Below, one piece after another: positions 1-8,234 of a stretch of 64,000 nt of DNA. Source of the DNA: Flavobacterium sp. ASV13 (GTDB lineage: Bacteria; Bacteroidota; Bacteroidia; Flavobacteriales; Flavobacteriaceae); assembly GCF_000745775.1 (NCBI RefSeq), contig NZ_JQJY01000001.1, forward strand, positions 744,001 to 808,000, in the 5' to 3' direction. A program made the position numbers and the translations under genes. The notes under the pieces are model-generated. The model saw only the letters and a list, made by a program, of their open reading frames with translations. It was not told where the DNA came from and did no database searches. Every line of letters starts with the position of its first letter. Position 1 is the first letter of the stretch.

Positions 1-437
1 TAATCGGTTTCATATTCCTGAATCATTTTTTGAAACAATGAATCTATAAAACCCTTTTGATCAGCTGTTAAAGAAAATATTGGCGTTCCTCCTATTTTAA
101 ACAACGGCGATTCGTGAAGTGCTTCTGAACGTTCTTTTGATTTTAAGAATTCTTCTGTAAAAACACAAGCATATCCTTCATACTCTCCTGAAATGGTTTC
201 CCATGAATAAGGAATAATTGGATTACCAAAAAACAAAATCGTACCGTCTGTTTCTATTCCGCGGTCAGCATATTGTATGATACTTTTACTCGTATTGATA
301 CAAATTTTGTAAAAATCCCTTCGACTATAAACAGGAATCTTGCTTTGATCTCCATTTATTTGATAAACCTTAAAACCTTTCAGTTGTAAATCTGAAGTAA
401 AATCGCAATTATTAATATTTTGGGCTTGATTATTCAT
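1..437 (-). CDS. AraC-family transcriptional regulator, N-terminal part (cut by window edge)
   Basis: The minus-strand frame opens with ATG at 437-435 and stays open to the window edge, giving about 145 residues. It begins MNNQAQNINN and contains the strand-rich pattern VYSRRDFYKICI, then ILFFGNPIIPYSW, then YACVFTEEFL. This is typical of the cupin-like sensing half of Bacteroidetes AraC regulators. The helix-turn-helix half would lie beyond position 1 and is not visible, so the family call rests on the N-terminal pattern alone. It lies downstream of the GH2 gene on the same strand, with a tandem-repeat hairpin in the 150-base gap, so it is probably a separate transcription unit. Confidence 0.65.
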   Translation of the reverse strand, partial: MNNQAQNINNCDFTSDLQLKGFKVYQINGDQSKIPVYSRRDFYKICINTSKSIIQYADRGIETDGTILFFGNPIIPYSWETISGEYEGYACVFTEEFLKSKERSEALHESPLFKIGGTPIFSLTADQKGFIDSLFQKMIQEYETD

Positions 438-483
438 TTTGCAAAGTTATGAAAATCAAACAATATTATTTTGTTATTTTTTT

Positions 484-550
484 GTTTCAGGTTTCAGGTT
501 TCAGGTTTCAGGTTTCAGGTTTCAGGTTTCAGGTTTCAGGTTTCAGGTTT
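484..550. repeat. Nine-copy GTTTCAG tandem repeat with inverted partner
   Basis: Nine perfect head-to-tail copies of the 7-mer GTTTCAG (484-546) are followed by a partial copy. About 25 bases later the complement (GAAACCTGAAAC, around 570-581) appears, so the array can fold in several registers against its partner. It lies just past the stop codon of the GH2 gene and could act as its terminator. The same 7-mer occurs as a short inverted pair at 4041-4180. Confidence 0.9.
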
Positions 551-588
551 AACGCGGCGCAACAAAACTTGAAACCTGAAACTTTAAA

Positions 589-3414
589 CTATTTTTTCAA
601 AACTAAATTTGCAGATCGTAATCCTTTCGAGGAAGCAGATAAAACAACTTCTTTGGCATTATCCTCTTTTTGAATGATAATTTGAGCGTAGCCGTTAAAA
701 AGTTTTCTTTTCCAAGGTTCAGCTGGCATTACAACCTGAATAATTCCGGGATCAGTATTCATGACATCCCAGTCTTTTACTTTTTGCAATGGCGTTGCGA
801 CAATATGAATTATGTTTTTTCCTTCTTTTAAAATAACCGAATCCAAAATATACTTTTGCAAATCTTCAGGACTTGGATTTACTTTATTTCCGTTAATAAA
901 AACAACAGTTTCAACTCCAATTTTCTTGTAAAAAAAACTTACAATATTTGATTTCGAAATAGCATTCAAATCAAATTCTCCTTTATAAATATAAGAAGGC
1001 GCCTGATTTTTATAATCACGGTCTTTAAAAGCTGTTTTCCAATCGTTTTCAGGATAGTTTTGGAATTCCTGAGGCAAATTAGCCGTTGTTCCTTTTTGTT
1101 CTTTAAAATTGGTTATTGCAATTAATGAAACGTTATCAATAAACTGATCTTTTTCCAGTGAAGTCGGATCGCCGTTTCCAACTCCTAAAATCTTTCCATT
1201 TTTTATAGAGAATGTGATTTCGTCATTTGCTGTTGGAACATGTAAACCATTTTTGTCCGTAACTTCAACCGTAATGACCGAAACATTTCCCTTCAAAACA
1301 TTTTCTTTATCTATAGAAAGTTTAATATTTTCAGGTTTTTCAGTCGTTTTCTGGATTTCAGTTAAGACTTTTTTTCCATTTTTATAACCAACAGCTTCCA
1401 GAATTCCGGGAGTATAATTGACTTTCCATTCCAAATGGCTGTTGATTTCCATTTTCTTTTTTCCTAAACTTTTTTTGTTTAGAAAAAGTTCGACTTCATC
1501 ACAATTCGACTGTACCCAAACATCGATTTCTTTGCCTTCCATCCCAGCCCAATTCCAATGTGGCATGATGTGCAAAACGGGTTTGTTTCCCCACCACGAT
1601 TTCAAATAAAAAACATTGTCTTTTGGAAAACCGCAAACATCCATCATTCCGAAATAAGAAGTCACCGATGGCCATCCGTAAGGTGTTGGCTCTCCGCGGT
1701 AATCAAATCCTGTCCAAATAAACATTCCTGCCAAATAGGTTCTTTCAGCATAAAATTTCCAACCTTCTTCAATACTATAAAAAGTTGGTCTTGGTTTTTG
1801 ATCGTAAGCACTTTTATAGTGTTTGGCATCGTCTGTAAAATAAATTCCACGTGTTGCAAAAGTTGAACCTTCTTCTGTCCCCATTCCGGGTTGTTGTTTG
1901 AATTCATTTCGATGCGCATCAATATCGCCGTTTCCAAGATAATTATAACCCATAATCTCTACTACAGATGAAATTCCGCTTTTAAATCCGCTGCTGATTC
2001 CAACAGTTACAGGTCTTGTCGGATCAATACTTTTGGCAAAATCCTGCATCACATTTGTAATTCTTTCGCCTACAATATTTCCTTCAATATTCCATTCTTC
2101 ATTTCCAACTGACCAACAAATTATGCTCGGATGATTTCGATCTCGTTTCATCATTCGTTCCAAATCATTCAAATGATAATCATTAATTCCCATTAATCGG
2201 GTTTCATCAATAACAAGCATTCCGAGTTCATCACAGGCATTCAGAAGTTCAGGTGCTGGCGGATGATGCGAGCAACGATAGGCATTAGAACCCATTTCTT
2301 TTAATTTCTGAATTCTATAATACTGAATTTCGTCTGGTAAAGCCGTTCCAATTCCGGCATGATCCTGATGATTGTTGGTTCCTTTTAATTTTAAAGATTT
2401 TCCATTCAGAAAAAAGCCTTTTTCTGGATCAAACTTAACGGTTCTAATTCCGAAAGAAGTTTCGTAAATATCTATTAGTTTTCCGTTTTGCTTAATTTGA
2501 GTTTCCAAGCGATATAAATTTGGATTATCAATATCCCACAAAAGCGGATTTTTCACATTTAATTTTGAAGCATAAATATTGCTTTTATAAAATTCAGGAG
2601 TATTCACATTTTCCGAAACACTTGCGATTTGTTTTCCTGATGCATCAAAAATCGTCTGGATTATTTCAATCGAACCTTTATAATTTCCTTTATTTTCAAT
2701 TGCAACTTCGGCAGTAATCTCAGCTTCATTATTTTTTATTTCCGAAGTGACATAAGTTCCGTTTGTAATAACATGAATCGGATTTGTTTTCTGCAGATAA
2801 ACATGTCTGTAAATACCCGCGCCTTCATAAAACCAACCTTCTTCCATTGAGGCATCGGCACGAATAACTATCGTATTTTCTCCGCCATAATTTACATAAG
2901 CCGTAACATCATATTCAAATCCGTTGTAACCGCTTTCTTCTGTTCCGAGATAATAGCCGTTAAAAAAGACTTTTGAATTTCTGAAAACACCGTCGAATTT
3001 CAATGAAATAATTTTGTCTTTATCTGTTTCTGGAATGTTGATTTTCTTTCTATACCAACCAATGCTTTTCTCTGGAAAACCTTTTCCCGCCGTTTTAAAT
3101 CCGTGACTGAAACTTCCGCTTTCACTGAAAGGCTGTTCTACTGCCCAATCATGTGGCAAATCGAGTTTTCGCCAAGCGCGATCATCAAAATCTTTAGCTG
3201 CCGGGCCGTCGCCAAAACCTGTTTTTGTTAGATACGAAAAATAGCCCGTTGCATGTCCAAAATCTTTTTCGGTATCAAATAAATGTCCGAATGAAAATCG
3301 CCAGTCTTTATCTATCAAAATCAATTCTCTGTCTGATTTCTTTTGGGCGAAAGCCAAAAACGAAATCAAAAAAACAAAAACAGAAAAGACTTTTTTAAGA
3401 CACGAATTTCTCAT
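589..3414 (-). CDS. Secreted glycoside hydrolase family 2 enzyme (beta-galactosidase type)
   Basis: A 941-residue exported glycosidase, probably a periplasmic or outer-surface exo-acting beta-galactosidase-like enzyme. Residues 1-23 form a signal peptide ending AFAQ. The GH2 sugar-binding jelly roll spans roughly 35-210, an immunoglobulin-like domain 215-325, and the TIM barrel about 330-640. The barrel holds CSHHPPAPE (381-389), the acid/base motif SVGNEE (435-440) with E439, and a probable nucleophile in GTEEGS (512-517). FDYRGEPTPYGWP follows, as in Bacteroidetes beta-galactosidases. C-terminal beta-sandwiches include a Big-like domain (KGNVSVITVEVTD) and a further sandwich. No sulfatase, SusC/D or other PUL gene is adjacent. 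The family call is firm; the exact substrate is not. Confidence 0.92.
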   Translation of the reverse strand: MRNSCLKKVFSVFVFLISFLAFAQKKSDRELILIDKDWRFSFGHLFDTEKDFGHATGYFSYLTKTGFGDGPAAKDFDDRAWRKLDLPHDWAVEQPFSESGSFSHGFKTAGKGFPEKSIGWYRKKINIPETDKDKIISLKFDGVFRNSKVFFNGYYLGTEESGYNGFEYDVTAYVNYGGENTIVIRADASMEEGWFYEGAGIYRHVYLQKTNPIHVITNGTYVTSEIKNNEAEITAEVAIENKGNYKGSIEIIQTIFDASGKQIASVSENVNTPEFYKSNIYASKLNVKNPLLWDIDNPNLYRLETQIKQNGKLIDIYETSFGIRTVKFDPEKGFFLNGKSLKLKGTNNHQDHAGIGTALPDEIQYYRIQKLKEMGSNAYRCSHHPPAPELLNACDELGMLVIDETRLMGINDYHLNDLERMMKRDRNHPSIICWSVGNEEWNIEGNIVGERITNVMQDFAKSIDPTRPVTVGISSGFKSGISSVVEIMGYNYLGNGDIDAHRNEFKQQPGMGTEEGSTFATRGIYFTDDAKHYKSAYDQKPRPTFYSIEEGWKFYAERTYLAGMFIWTGFDYRGEPTPYGWPSVTSYFGMMDVCGFPKDNVFYLKSWWGNKPVLHIMPHWNWAGMEGKEIDVWVQSNCDEVELFLNKKSLGKKKMEINSHLEWKVNYTPGILEAVGYKNGKKVLTEIQKTTEKPENIKLSIDKENVLKGNVSVITVEVTDKNGLHVPTANDEITFSIKNGKILGVGNGDPTSLEKDQFIDNVSLIAITNFKEQKGTTANLPQEFQNYPENDWKTAFKDRDYKNQAPSYIYKGEFDLNAISKSNIVSFFYKKIGVETVVFINGNKVNPSPEDLQKYILDSVILKEGKNIIHIVATPLQKVKDWDVMNTDPGIIQVVMPAEPWKRKLFNGYAQIIIQKEDNAKEVVLSASSKGLRSANLVLKK

Positions 3415-3624
3415 GAAAATAGTTTGAGGATAGTTAGAAAATATAAAATTAGGCTTTTGAAGGTATATTTTTTAATAGTATTTTATCAAAAACATAAACT
3501 ATTATCCTTTTAAACCCCATTAAAAATGACTATTAAAATTTAGAATCATTCTATTGGCTATACATTCTGAAATAATTTTCTTTTGGTGTAATTTTATACT
3601 AAAATAAAAAAAGCAAAGACTATT

Positions 3625-4008
3625 ATGAGTGTTATTAAAGATGAAAAAAAGCTTCTAAGCGCCATTAAACGTATCGATGAAAAGATCGATAAGAATAATG
3701 ACCAAAAGATTCTTGCCTTTTTTGAATCTCTTGGATTAACTGAAAGAGAAGATGTTCCTAAGAATTTTCTGGACTGGGAAACGATTCTGATTGTCGTACC
3801 CGATCGCCACATCTCGCATGAACTGAAATATTATAAATTCTCTATATCAAGGCTCTTTTTTGTAACCAATCCTTATGCCGATAAAATTCATATTTATGAT
3901 TTTGAGGAATGGAAAAATGTTACGCGAAACAAATCGCAATTTCAAATAAGAGAAATGATGAAAACGAGTTTTGGAGGCGTCAAAAAGGCAAATACAGAAA
4001 ATGAATAA
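3625..4008 (+). CDS. Conserved small protein of unknown function
   Basis: A 127-residue soluble protein with no signal peptide or membrane segment. The first 40 residues are helical and charged (DEKKLLSAIKRIDEKID). A mixed alpha/beta part follows with DWETILIVVPD and RLFFVTNPYADKIHIYDFEEW, and the C-terminus is basic. I do not recognise the family. It stands alone between two minus-strand genes and ends three bases before a strong hairpin terminator, which supports it as a real monocistronic gene. Confidence 0.7.
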   Translation: MSVIKDEKKLLSAIKRIDEKIDKNNDQKILAFFESLGLTEREDVPKNFLDWETILIVVPDRHISHELKYYKFSISRLFFVTNPYADKIHIYDFEEWKNVTRNKSQFQIREMMKTSFGGVKKANTENE

Positions 4009-4010
4009 TT

Positions 4011-4040
4011 AAAAAAGTCCCTAATAAGGGACTTTTTTTT
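4011..4040 (+). terminator. Rho-independent terminator
   Basis: AAGTCCCT-AATA-AGGGACTT is followed by a run of T, immediately after the stop of the 127-aa gene. The flanking A and T runs make it potentially bidirectional. Confidence 0.9.
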
Positions 4041-4180
4041 GTTTCAGGTTTAAAGTTTCAAGTTGATATGCCTGTTCATAATTTAACCGCAAAGAGCGCA
4101 ATCCCGATAATTATCGGGAACGCAATGAACGCAAAGTTTGCCATGCTTTGAGCACAACTTGAAACCTGAAACTTGAAACA
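4041..4180. repeat. Intergenic inverted repeat (GTTTCAGGTTT family)
   Basis: The left arm GTTTCAGGTTTAAAGTTTCA (4041-4060) pairs with the right arm TGAAACCTGAAACTTGAAAC around 4161-4180. The loop holds a perfect palindrome TCCCGATAATTATCGGGA (4102-4119) and GCAAAG-type fragments. The arms use the same 7-mer as the tandem array at 484-550. It lies between convergent genes and may help stop transcription from both sides. Confidence 0.75.
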
Positions 4181-4183
4181 AAA

Positions 4184-4675
4184 TTACTTAGTCAACAAAC
4201 CGTTAACCATATCTTCTAAAGCTTTTCCGTGAATATTTTTAGCTAAAATAATTCCGTTTTTATCAATTAAAAAATTCAACGGTACAGATTGAAGCATATA
4301 AGCACTTACAACCGGCGAACTCCAGTATTTTAAGTCGCTTACGTTTGTCCAAGGCAGTTTTCCTTTTGCAATTGCACCTGTCCATAATGGCTTTTTTGTA
4401 TCCATTGAAACACCATAAATAAATAATTTCTCTGGATAAGCGTTATGCAGTTTTAATAAAGCTGGTTGCTCTTTGATGCAAGGTCCGCACCAAGAAGCCC
4501 AAAAATCAACTAACACTAAAGCACCTCTAAATGACGAAAGCGAAACGACATTTCCTTTTGTATCAGGAAGCTCAATTTCTGGAGCAATATCGCCAACATC
4601 GACACCAACAACTTGTGCTTTTGAACTGGTTATTACACAACATAAGAATCCTAGGACTAGTAAAGTTTTTTTCAT
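4184..4675 (-). CDS. TlpA/ResA-like periplasmic thiol-disulfide oxidoreductase
   Basis: A 163-residue exported thioredoxin-fold protein. Residues 1-20 are a signal peptide (cut near SSKA-Q). The peroxiredoxin-like entry GDIAPEIELPDTKG (28-41) is followed by LVDFWASWCGPC with the redox pair C63/C66, and the cis-proline loop SVPLNFLID lies near residue 130. Such proteins reduce periplasmic disulfides, for example in cytochrome c maturation, or work in stress defence. No cytochrome genes are adjacent, so the partner is unknown. The length and the complete CxxC motif indicate an intact enzyme. Confidence 0.9.
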   Translation of the reverse strand: MKKTLLVLGFLCCVITSSKAQVVGVDVGDIAPEIELPDTKGNVVSLSSFRGALVLVDFWASWCGPCIKEQPALLKLHNAYPEKLFIYGVSMDTKKPLWTGAIAKGKLPWTNVSDLKYWSSPVVSAYMLQSVPLNFLIDKNGIILAKNIHGKALEDMVNGLLTK

Positions 4676-4718
4676 AATTGATTAAGTTTATTTTGATAAT
4701 TTGGGACTATCTGTTTAT

Positions 4719-5279
4719 TTAAAATTTTAGTTTGTAACTATTGAACAATCGGGACAGCCAATTTTCTTTGTATTCATTTTGATCTTCTATTAATAAATCA
4801 ACTCCAAACCTTTCCTTTATAAATTTAAACTTTTTTATAATATTAGCAAGAAAAAATCCATTACTTTCTATTGGAAATTTATAGTTAAAATTATCCTTTG
4901 GATCAAATTGTTCATAAAAATTATAATAATGTTTTCTAATTAATCTTTTTGTTTTTCTATCTGGAATCCATTCAATTTCAAGATCTTTTTCTTCATAAAA
5001 ACATAGCATATAAATAAAGATATACTGCGAAATAGTAAAAAAATCATTCGGATTTAAATCTTTTTTTAAAACTTTTTTAATATCGATTTCAAAGCGTTTC
5101 AACATTTTGATTTCTCCATATTTTTTTCCATAATCTTGGATATCCATAAATGTTAAATATGGAGTATGCAACTCTTTAGAAAACGTATCATCTTCATAAA
5201 GAAATTCTCTTCTCCCTAATAAAAAATCAACCGTTCTTCCTAGTTTTATTGCTTGCTCGTATGGATTTGTTTTTTTCAT
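4719..5279 (-). CDS. Hypothetical AT-rich protein at island edge
   Basis: A 186-residue soluble, lysine-rich, helical protein with no signal or membrane segment. Recognisable stretches are RTVDFLLGRREFLYEDD near the start and FTISQYIFIYMLCFYEEKDLEIEWIPDRKTKRLIR (shown in two parts: 102-118 and 119-136). I do not recognise the family. Its base composition is more AT-rich than the GH2 gene. It sits just outside the phage repressor on the same strand, with a 93-base gap, so it could be the last gene of the island's left end or host cargo. Confidence 0.6.
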   Translation of the reverse strand: MKKTNPYEQAIKLGRTVDFLLGRREFLYEDDTFSKELHTPYLTFMDIQDYGKKYGEIKMLKRFEIDIKKVLKKDLNPNDFFTISQYIFIYMLCFYEEKDLEIEWIPDRKTKRLIRKHYYNFYEQFDPKDNFNYKFPIESNGFFLANIIKKFKFIKERFGVDLLIEDQNEYKENWLSRLFNSYKLKF

Positions 5280-5372
5280 TCAACAATAAAAAATTTTACA
5301 AACAAATATAAATTTCTTTCATGAAACTTATCGCATTTCAAAAAGTACTTTATATTTTTATTTGAATCATTC

Positions 5373-6056
5373 TTACATCATCGTATTGATACGTATACTC
5401 GCTTTTATAAGCGCCAATGCTGATATTTTCGACACATGAATATCTTTTGGCTGATGATGTGAATTCTGACTTACTAATTTCACATATTCCTGACCTTGAT
5501 CTGATTTCTGAACATATTTTACTGTAATATACTCTTCCCAATCGTTCAACTTTACGCTTAGAAGGTACATTTCGCCAAAAAAGATATTTTCAAATTCGGT
5601 TTCTTTATACAGAATAATGTCTCCAGATTTCAATAACGGATACATACTATCTCCTGTTACAGAAATTGCTCCATCACATTTTGGAAGATTCGGAATTTTT
5701 ATCGTGTCCAGAATTCTTTGTGGCTCACCACTACTAAACAACTCTCTTAAACCTGCAACTGCTTCCAAATCATACAACGGAATTTCTTGAGTAGCATGCA
5801 GTGAATCAGCGGTTTTTCTATCATTATTCATAATTACAATACTAGTATTTTCTTCCTTAATCATTGATCCATTTCCTGTTAAAAGCCACTCTGAATTTAG
5901 ATCCGGATAATAATGTAATATTTTACATGCCTTATCTGTTCCCATATTACTACTATTATCTAAAAACTTATTAGAAAAACCCAAATCATTACAGAACTTA
6001 TACTTAGTAATCCCTTTATAATCAAGATATTCACGCACTCTCTCAGTTGACCCCAT
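5373..6056 (-). CDS. S24-family self-cleaving phage repressor (LexA/CI-like)
   Basis: A 227-residue repressor. Residues 1-60 resemble an N-terminal helix-turn-helix DNA-binding domain. Residues 90-215 form the S24 peptidase domain: the predicted scissile bond A101-G102 in LEAVAGL, the nucleophile S137 in GDSMYP, and the general base K180 in ITVKYV. In this family RecA-stimulated self-cleavage after DNA damage relieves repression. It is transcribed leftward, away from the small early genes, and two operator-like palindromes lie between. This is the normal layout of a phage immunity region and implies damage-induced expression of the island. All catalytic residues are present, so the switch is probably still functional. 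Start chosen at MGSTERV, four bases from the operator region. Confidence 0.9.
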   Translation of the reverse strand: MGSTERVREYLDYKGITKYKFCNDLGFSNKFLDNSSNMGTDKACKILHYYPDLNSEWLLTGNGSMIKEENTSIVIMNNDRKTADSLHATQEIPLYDLEAVAGLRELFSSGEPQRILDTIKIPNLPKCDGAISVTGDSMYPLLKSGDIILYKETEFENIFFGEMYLLSVKLNDWEEYITVKYVQKSDQGQEYVKLVSQNSHHQPKDIHVSKISALALIKASIRINTMM

Positions 6057-6061
6057 AAAAA

Positions 6062-6117
6062 GATGTATTATTTTACGTTAAAAATTTGTTTTAATGTATT
6101 ATTTTACATTATATTTG
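6062..6117 (+). promoter_or_regulatory. Rightward island promoter with two repressor operators
   Basis: A perfect palindrome AATGTA-N6-TACATT lies at 6093-6110, and a near copy GATGTA-N6-TACGTT at 6062-6079. Their centres are 31 bases apart, three helical turns. The right palindrome abuts TATATTTG (6110-6117), a match to the Bacteroidetes -7 consensus TAnnTTTG, with TTG at 6086-6088 as the upstream box. Occupancy by the S24 repressor would block this promoter and probably the repressor's own promoter on the other strand. Confidence 0.75.
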
Positions 6118-6248
6118 CAAAGTAAAGAAAAATAAAATTGAAAAACAAGGGGTTAAACCATAAAATATTGGATAAAGATAAAATCAAACAATTTCAAAAC
6201 TATTACAATTAACTGATTTTCAAATAACAAACTGATTAAAAACATAAA

Positions 6249-6311
6249 ATGAAAAATACTACCCTAAAACACAAAAAAGATGGTAAATACTACGAATCCA
6301 AAAAACAATAA
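6249..6311 (+). CDS. Possible 20-aa early peptide
   Basis: ATG at 6249 opens a 20-codon lysine-rich frame (MKNTTLKHKKDGKYYESKKQ) in the leader of the early operon, followed by an even shorter frame at 6324. There is no homology that I can recognise. It could be a leader peptide or chance; the main support is its position just behind the rightward promoter. Confidence 0.25.
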   Translation: MKNTTLKHKKDGKYYESKKQ

Positions 6312-6355
6312 TTAATAAAAGACATGAAAAACGGGAAATACCACTAAACCTTTTA

Positions 6356-6505
6356 ATGCAAATCGAAATGAAAAAAAATCAAATCAAAGAAAAAATTCAG
6401 GAATTAGAGAATTGGCTGATCGAGAATCCAAACAGTTCCGAAAGAAGTTTAATCGAATCTGATATCAAAAAATTAAAAAATCAATTAGAAAAAAATCATG
6501 AGTAA
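6356..6505 (+). CDS. Small coiled-coil protein, early operon
   Basis: A 49-residue frame (MQIEMKKNQIKEKIQELENW...) that is almost entirely helical with heptad spacing of I/L residues, so a coiled coil is likely. Its last eight bases overlap the start of the next gene (ATG at 6498), which suggests translational coupling. An internal ATG at 6368 (MKKNQIKEK) is an alternative start. Small coiled-coil proteins of this kind are common between repressor and replication/transposition genes in Bacteroidetes prophages. No function can be given. Confidence 0.55.
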   Translation: MQIEMKKNQIKEKIQELENWLIENPNSSERSLIESDIKKLKNQLEKNHE

Positions 6506-6776
6506 CACACAAATCGAAGAACGTATTGCAACATTATATCTGGCACTTCAATATTGTTCTGAAAAAAGGAAAACTTTTACTGCCGGAGAAAGAATCTGCA
6601 TTAATCAAGAACGCTTTCAGTGGATGCACATTCTGGATGATGAAACTGCTTCTCCCCGCCCCGTTTCTACAAGTATTGAAAACAAATTGAAAGAAGTTAC
6701 GAAACTCGCGTTTCAAAACAATTTTAAACCGTATTACGGAGATCCATTTAAAGAAGAAATTTTATTAATCGCTTAA
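6498..6776 (+). CDS. Small phage early protein of unknown function
   Basis: A 92-residue soluble protein. The N-terminal half is helical (QIEERIATLYLALQYCSEKRKT), the middle is polar, and it ends KPYYGDPFKEEILLIA. I do not recognise a family. It overlaps the preceding coiled-coil gene and is followed 11 bases later by the DUF3164 gene, so it belongs to the same early operon. Confidence 0.65.
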   Translation: MSNTQIEERIATLYLALQYCSEKRKTFTAGERICINQERFQWMHILDDETASPRPVSTSIENKLKEVTKLAFQNNFKPYYGDPFKEEILLIA

Positions 6777-6787
6777 AAAACAACATT

Positions 6788-7501
6788 ATGAATACTTCAA
6801 CAGCAAACAATTTCAAAGCTATGGACTTATCTCAATTTTCTGCTCAACAATTAAAAGAAGCTTTAAATAAAATTGAAAGCAAAAAGTTGGAAGAAAGAGA
6901 TGCTTATAAAAAATTAGTAGCCGAAACGATTCCGAAAGCGCTTTCGAGACTACACGAAACATCTGAAATGATGAGAAATGCCAAAACCGAAACTTTCCAG
7001 TTATTTGAAACCATTTTGGATTTAAAAAATCAGGTTTATGGTTTTAAAGAAAAACAAATGTCGCATACATTTTCAAATGATAAAGAAGAAATTACAATTG
7101 GATATCGCATTAATGAAGGCTGGGACGACACTGTAACAATTGGAATTGAAAAAGTACAGAATTACATTTCATCACTTTCTACAAGCAAGGAGACAGCTTC
7201 GTTAGTTAAAATTGTTTTCAATCTCTTAAAAAAGGATGCAAAAGGAAATTTAAAAGGTTCCAGAGTTTTAGAACTTCAAAAACTGACAAAAGAATTCAAC
7301 AATGAAGAGTTTACAGATGGTGTTGAAATCATTGCTTCTTCGTTTAAACCTGTACGTTCGAGCTGGTTTATTGAAGCATGCCGAATTGATGAAAATGGTG
7401 TAAGAACCAATATTCCGTTGTCGATATCTTCTGTTGATTTTTTACAAGGATATGCTTTTAATTTCTTTAACCAACAAAACAAACAAAATCATGCAGCTTA
7501 G
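6788..7501 (+). CDS. DUF3164 family protein (Mu-like phage early gene)
   Basis: A 237-residue soluble protein matching the pattern I associate with DUF3164. It has a helical N-terminal half with ERDAYKKLVAETIPKALSRL and ETFQLFETILDLKNQVYGF, then KEKQMSHTFSNDKEEITIGYR, VQNYISSL, VKIVFNLLKKDAKGNLKGSRVLELQKL and a C-terminal IPLSISSVD (quoted motifs are discontinuous). The family is typical of Mu-like transposable phages, where it lies near the MuA/MuB transposition genes; its biochemical role is unknown. Here the transposase genes that normally accompany it are absent. The stop overlaps the next small gene. Confidence 0.75.
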   Translation: MNTSTANNFKAMDLSQFSAQQLKEALNKIESKKLEERDAYKKLVAETIPKALSRLHETSEMMRNAKTETFQLFETILDLKNQVYGFKEKQMSHTFSNDKEEITIGYRINEGWDDTVTIGIEKVQNYISSLSTSKETASLVKIVFNLLKKDAKGNLKGSRVLELQKLTKEFNNEEFTDGVEIIASSFKPVRSSWFIEACRIDENGVRTNIPLSISSVDFLQGYAFNFFNQQNKQNHAA

Positions 7502-7655
7502 TACCATTCATTTATCGTTGCTTTTAGCTTTTCTATTAATTGCAACTAACTTGAAACCAATATTTTTATTTAGAGAATGGTTTTATTTCAAATTAAAAAC
7601 AACTTTTAAACAATACCTAAATGAGCGTAAAAATAAAGCCAATTACAGATCATGA
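7491..7655 (+). CDS. Small membrane protein, early operon
   Basis: ATG at 7491 overlaps the DUF3164 stop and gives 54 residues. There is one membrane segment near the N-terminus (STIHLSLLLAFLLIAT) and a basic tail (KQYLNERKNKANYRS). A longer frame from 7434 exists but runs inside the DUF3164 gene, so the overlapping start is preferred. Function unknown. Confidence 0.5.
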   Translation: MQLSTIHLSLLLAFLLIATNLKPIFLFREWFYFKLKTTFKQYLNERKNKANYRS

Positions 7656-7821
7656 AAGCTATAAAGTAAACGAACATATTATCTTTAAAGACGGACTCGG
7701 AAACTGGAATTGCAGCAATGACTTATCTAAGAAAGAACGGCTTGCTTTTAATCAGTACGAAAGTATTGTTATTAAAAATCCGAGATTCAAAAAACATACA
7801 ACAGCCACTTATAAAGGCTAA
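7621..7821 (+). CDS. Small phage protein of unknown function
   Basis: A 66-residue basic soluble protein (MSVKIKPITDHESYKVNEHI...) that overlaps the preceding membrane-protein gene by 35 bases in another frame. Such overlaps are usual in compact phage operons. The central GLGNWNCSNDLSKKERLAFNQYE suggests a small alpha/beta fold. It is the last gene before a 413-base non-coding, hairpin-rich stretch. Confidence 0.5.
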   Translation: MSVKIKPITDHESYKVNEHIIFKDGLGNWNCSNDLSKKERLAFNQYESIVIKNPRFKKHTTATYKG

Positions 7822-7866
7822 AAAGACCTTCTAACTTGTAGCCTTGAAAAATACAAGTAAAAAAAT

Positions 7867-8069
7867 GGTTCCTGCTTCTTCTTCTTTCTGAAGAGAACCA
7901 GGAACCGGCAAAACGGGCGATTTCTGCCCTAATAAAATAACAGCCAAAACGCATTCTTTCTATTGGAATCCAAACCTTAAAAGGTTTTGGAAACAGGATT
8001 GTCATGCGGAGTTTGCTGACCTAAATTGTTAAATAAAATCTTTAACAATTACAACCTCAGAACGAGGTT
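7867..8069 (+). ncRNA. Cluster of five perfect or near-perfect hairpins (possible structured RNA)
   Basis: Within the 413-base gap at 7822-8234 there are five successive inverted repeats: GGTTCCTG/CAGGAACC (7867-7906), GGGC/GCCC (7915-7929), CCAAACCTT/AAGGTTTTGG (7970-7990), AATTGTTAAA/TTTAACAATT (8024-8050) and AACCTC/GAGGTT (8053-8069). None is followed at once by a long T run, so a simple terminator does not explain them. The AT content of the surroundings would produce weak hairpins by chance, but stems of 8-10 perfect pairs in this density are unusual. No RNA family is recognised. Confidence 0.35.
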
Positions 8070-8234
8070 CAATATAAAAATGGCATTAAGGAGTAAAACC
8101 TTTTATTAAAAATGATCAAATGGTTTTGGCTGTCTTAAATGGTATGTCATTACAGGATTTTATCCATGAATAAATCTTCTTAAAACTTCGTTCTTCTTTT
8201 AAAACTTTTTCTATCACTCAAAATATTATCTCTC

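Noticed and set aside
484-550. CRISPR array
   Set aside because: The repeats are 7 bases long, contiguous, and have no spacers; no cas gene is in the window.
449-673. Open frame of 74 codons across the GTTTCAG array
   Set aside because: It is made of the 7-bp repeat translated in three phases and then antisense GH2 sequence; low-complexity and without any protein features.
5280-6120. tRNA-based attachment site at the island's left edge
   Set aside because: No tRNA-like sequence and no direct repeat matching the right edge near 45420-45480 was found; a Mu-like origin would not need one, but a short target duplication could not be identified by eye.
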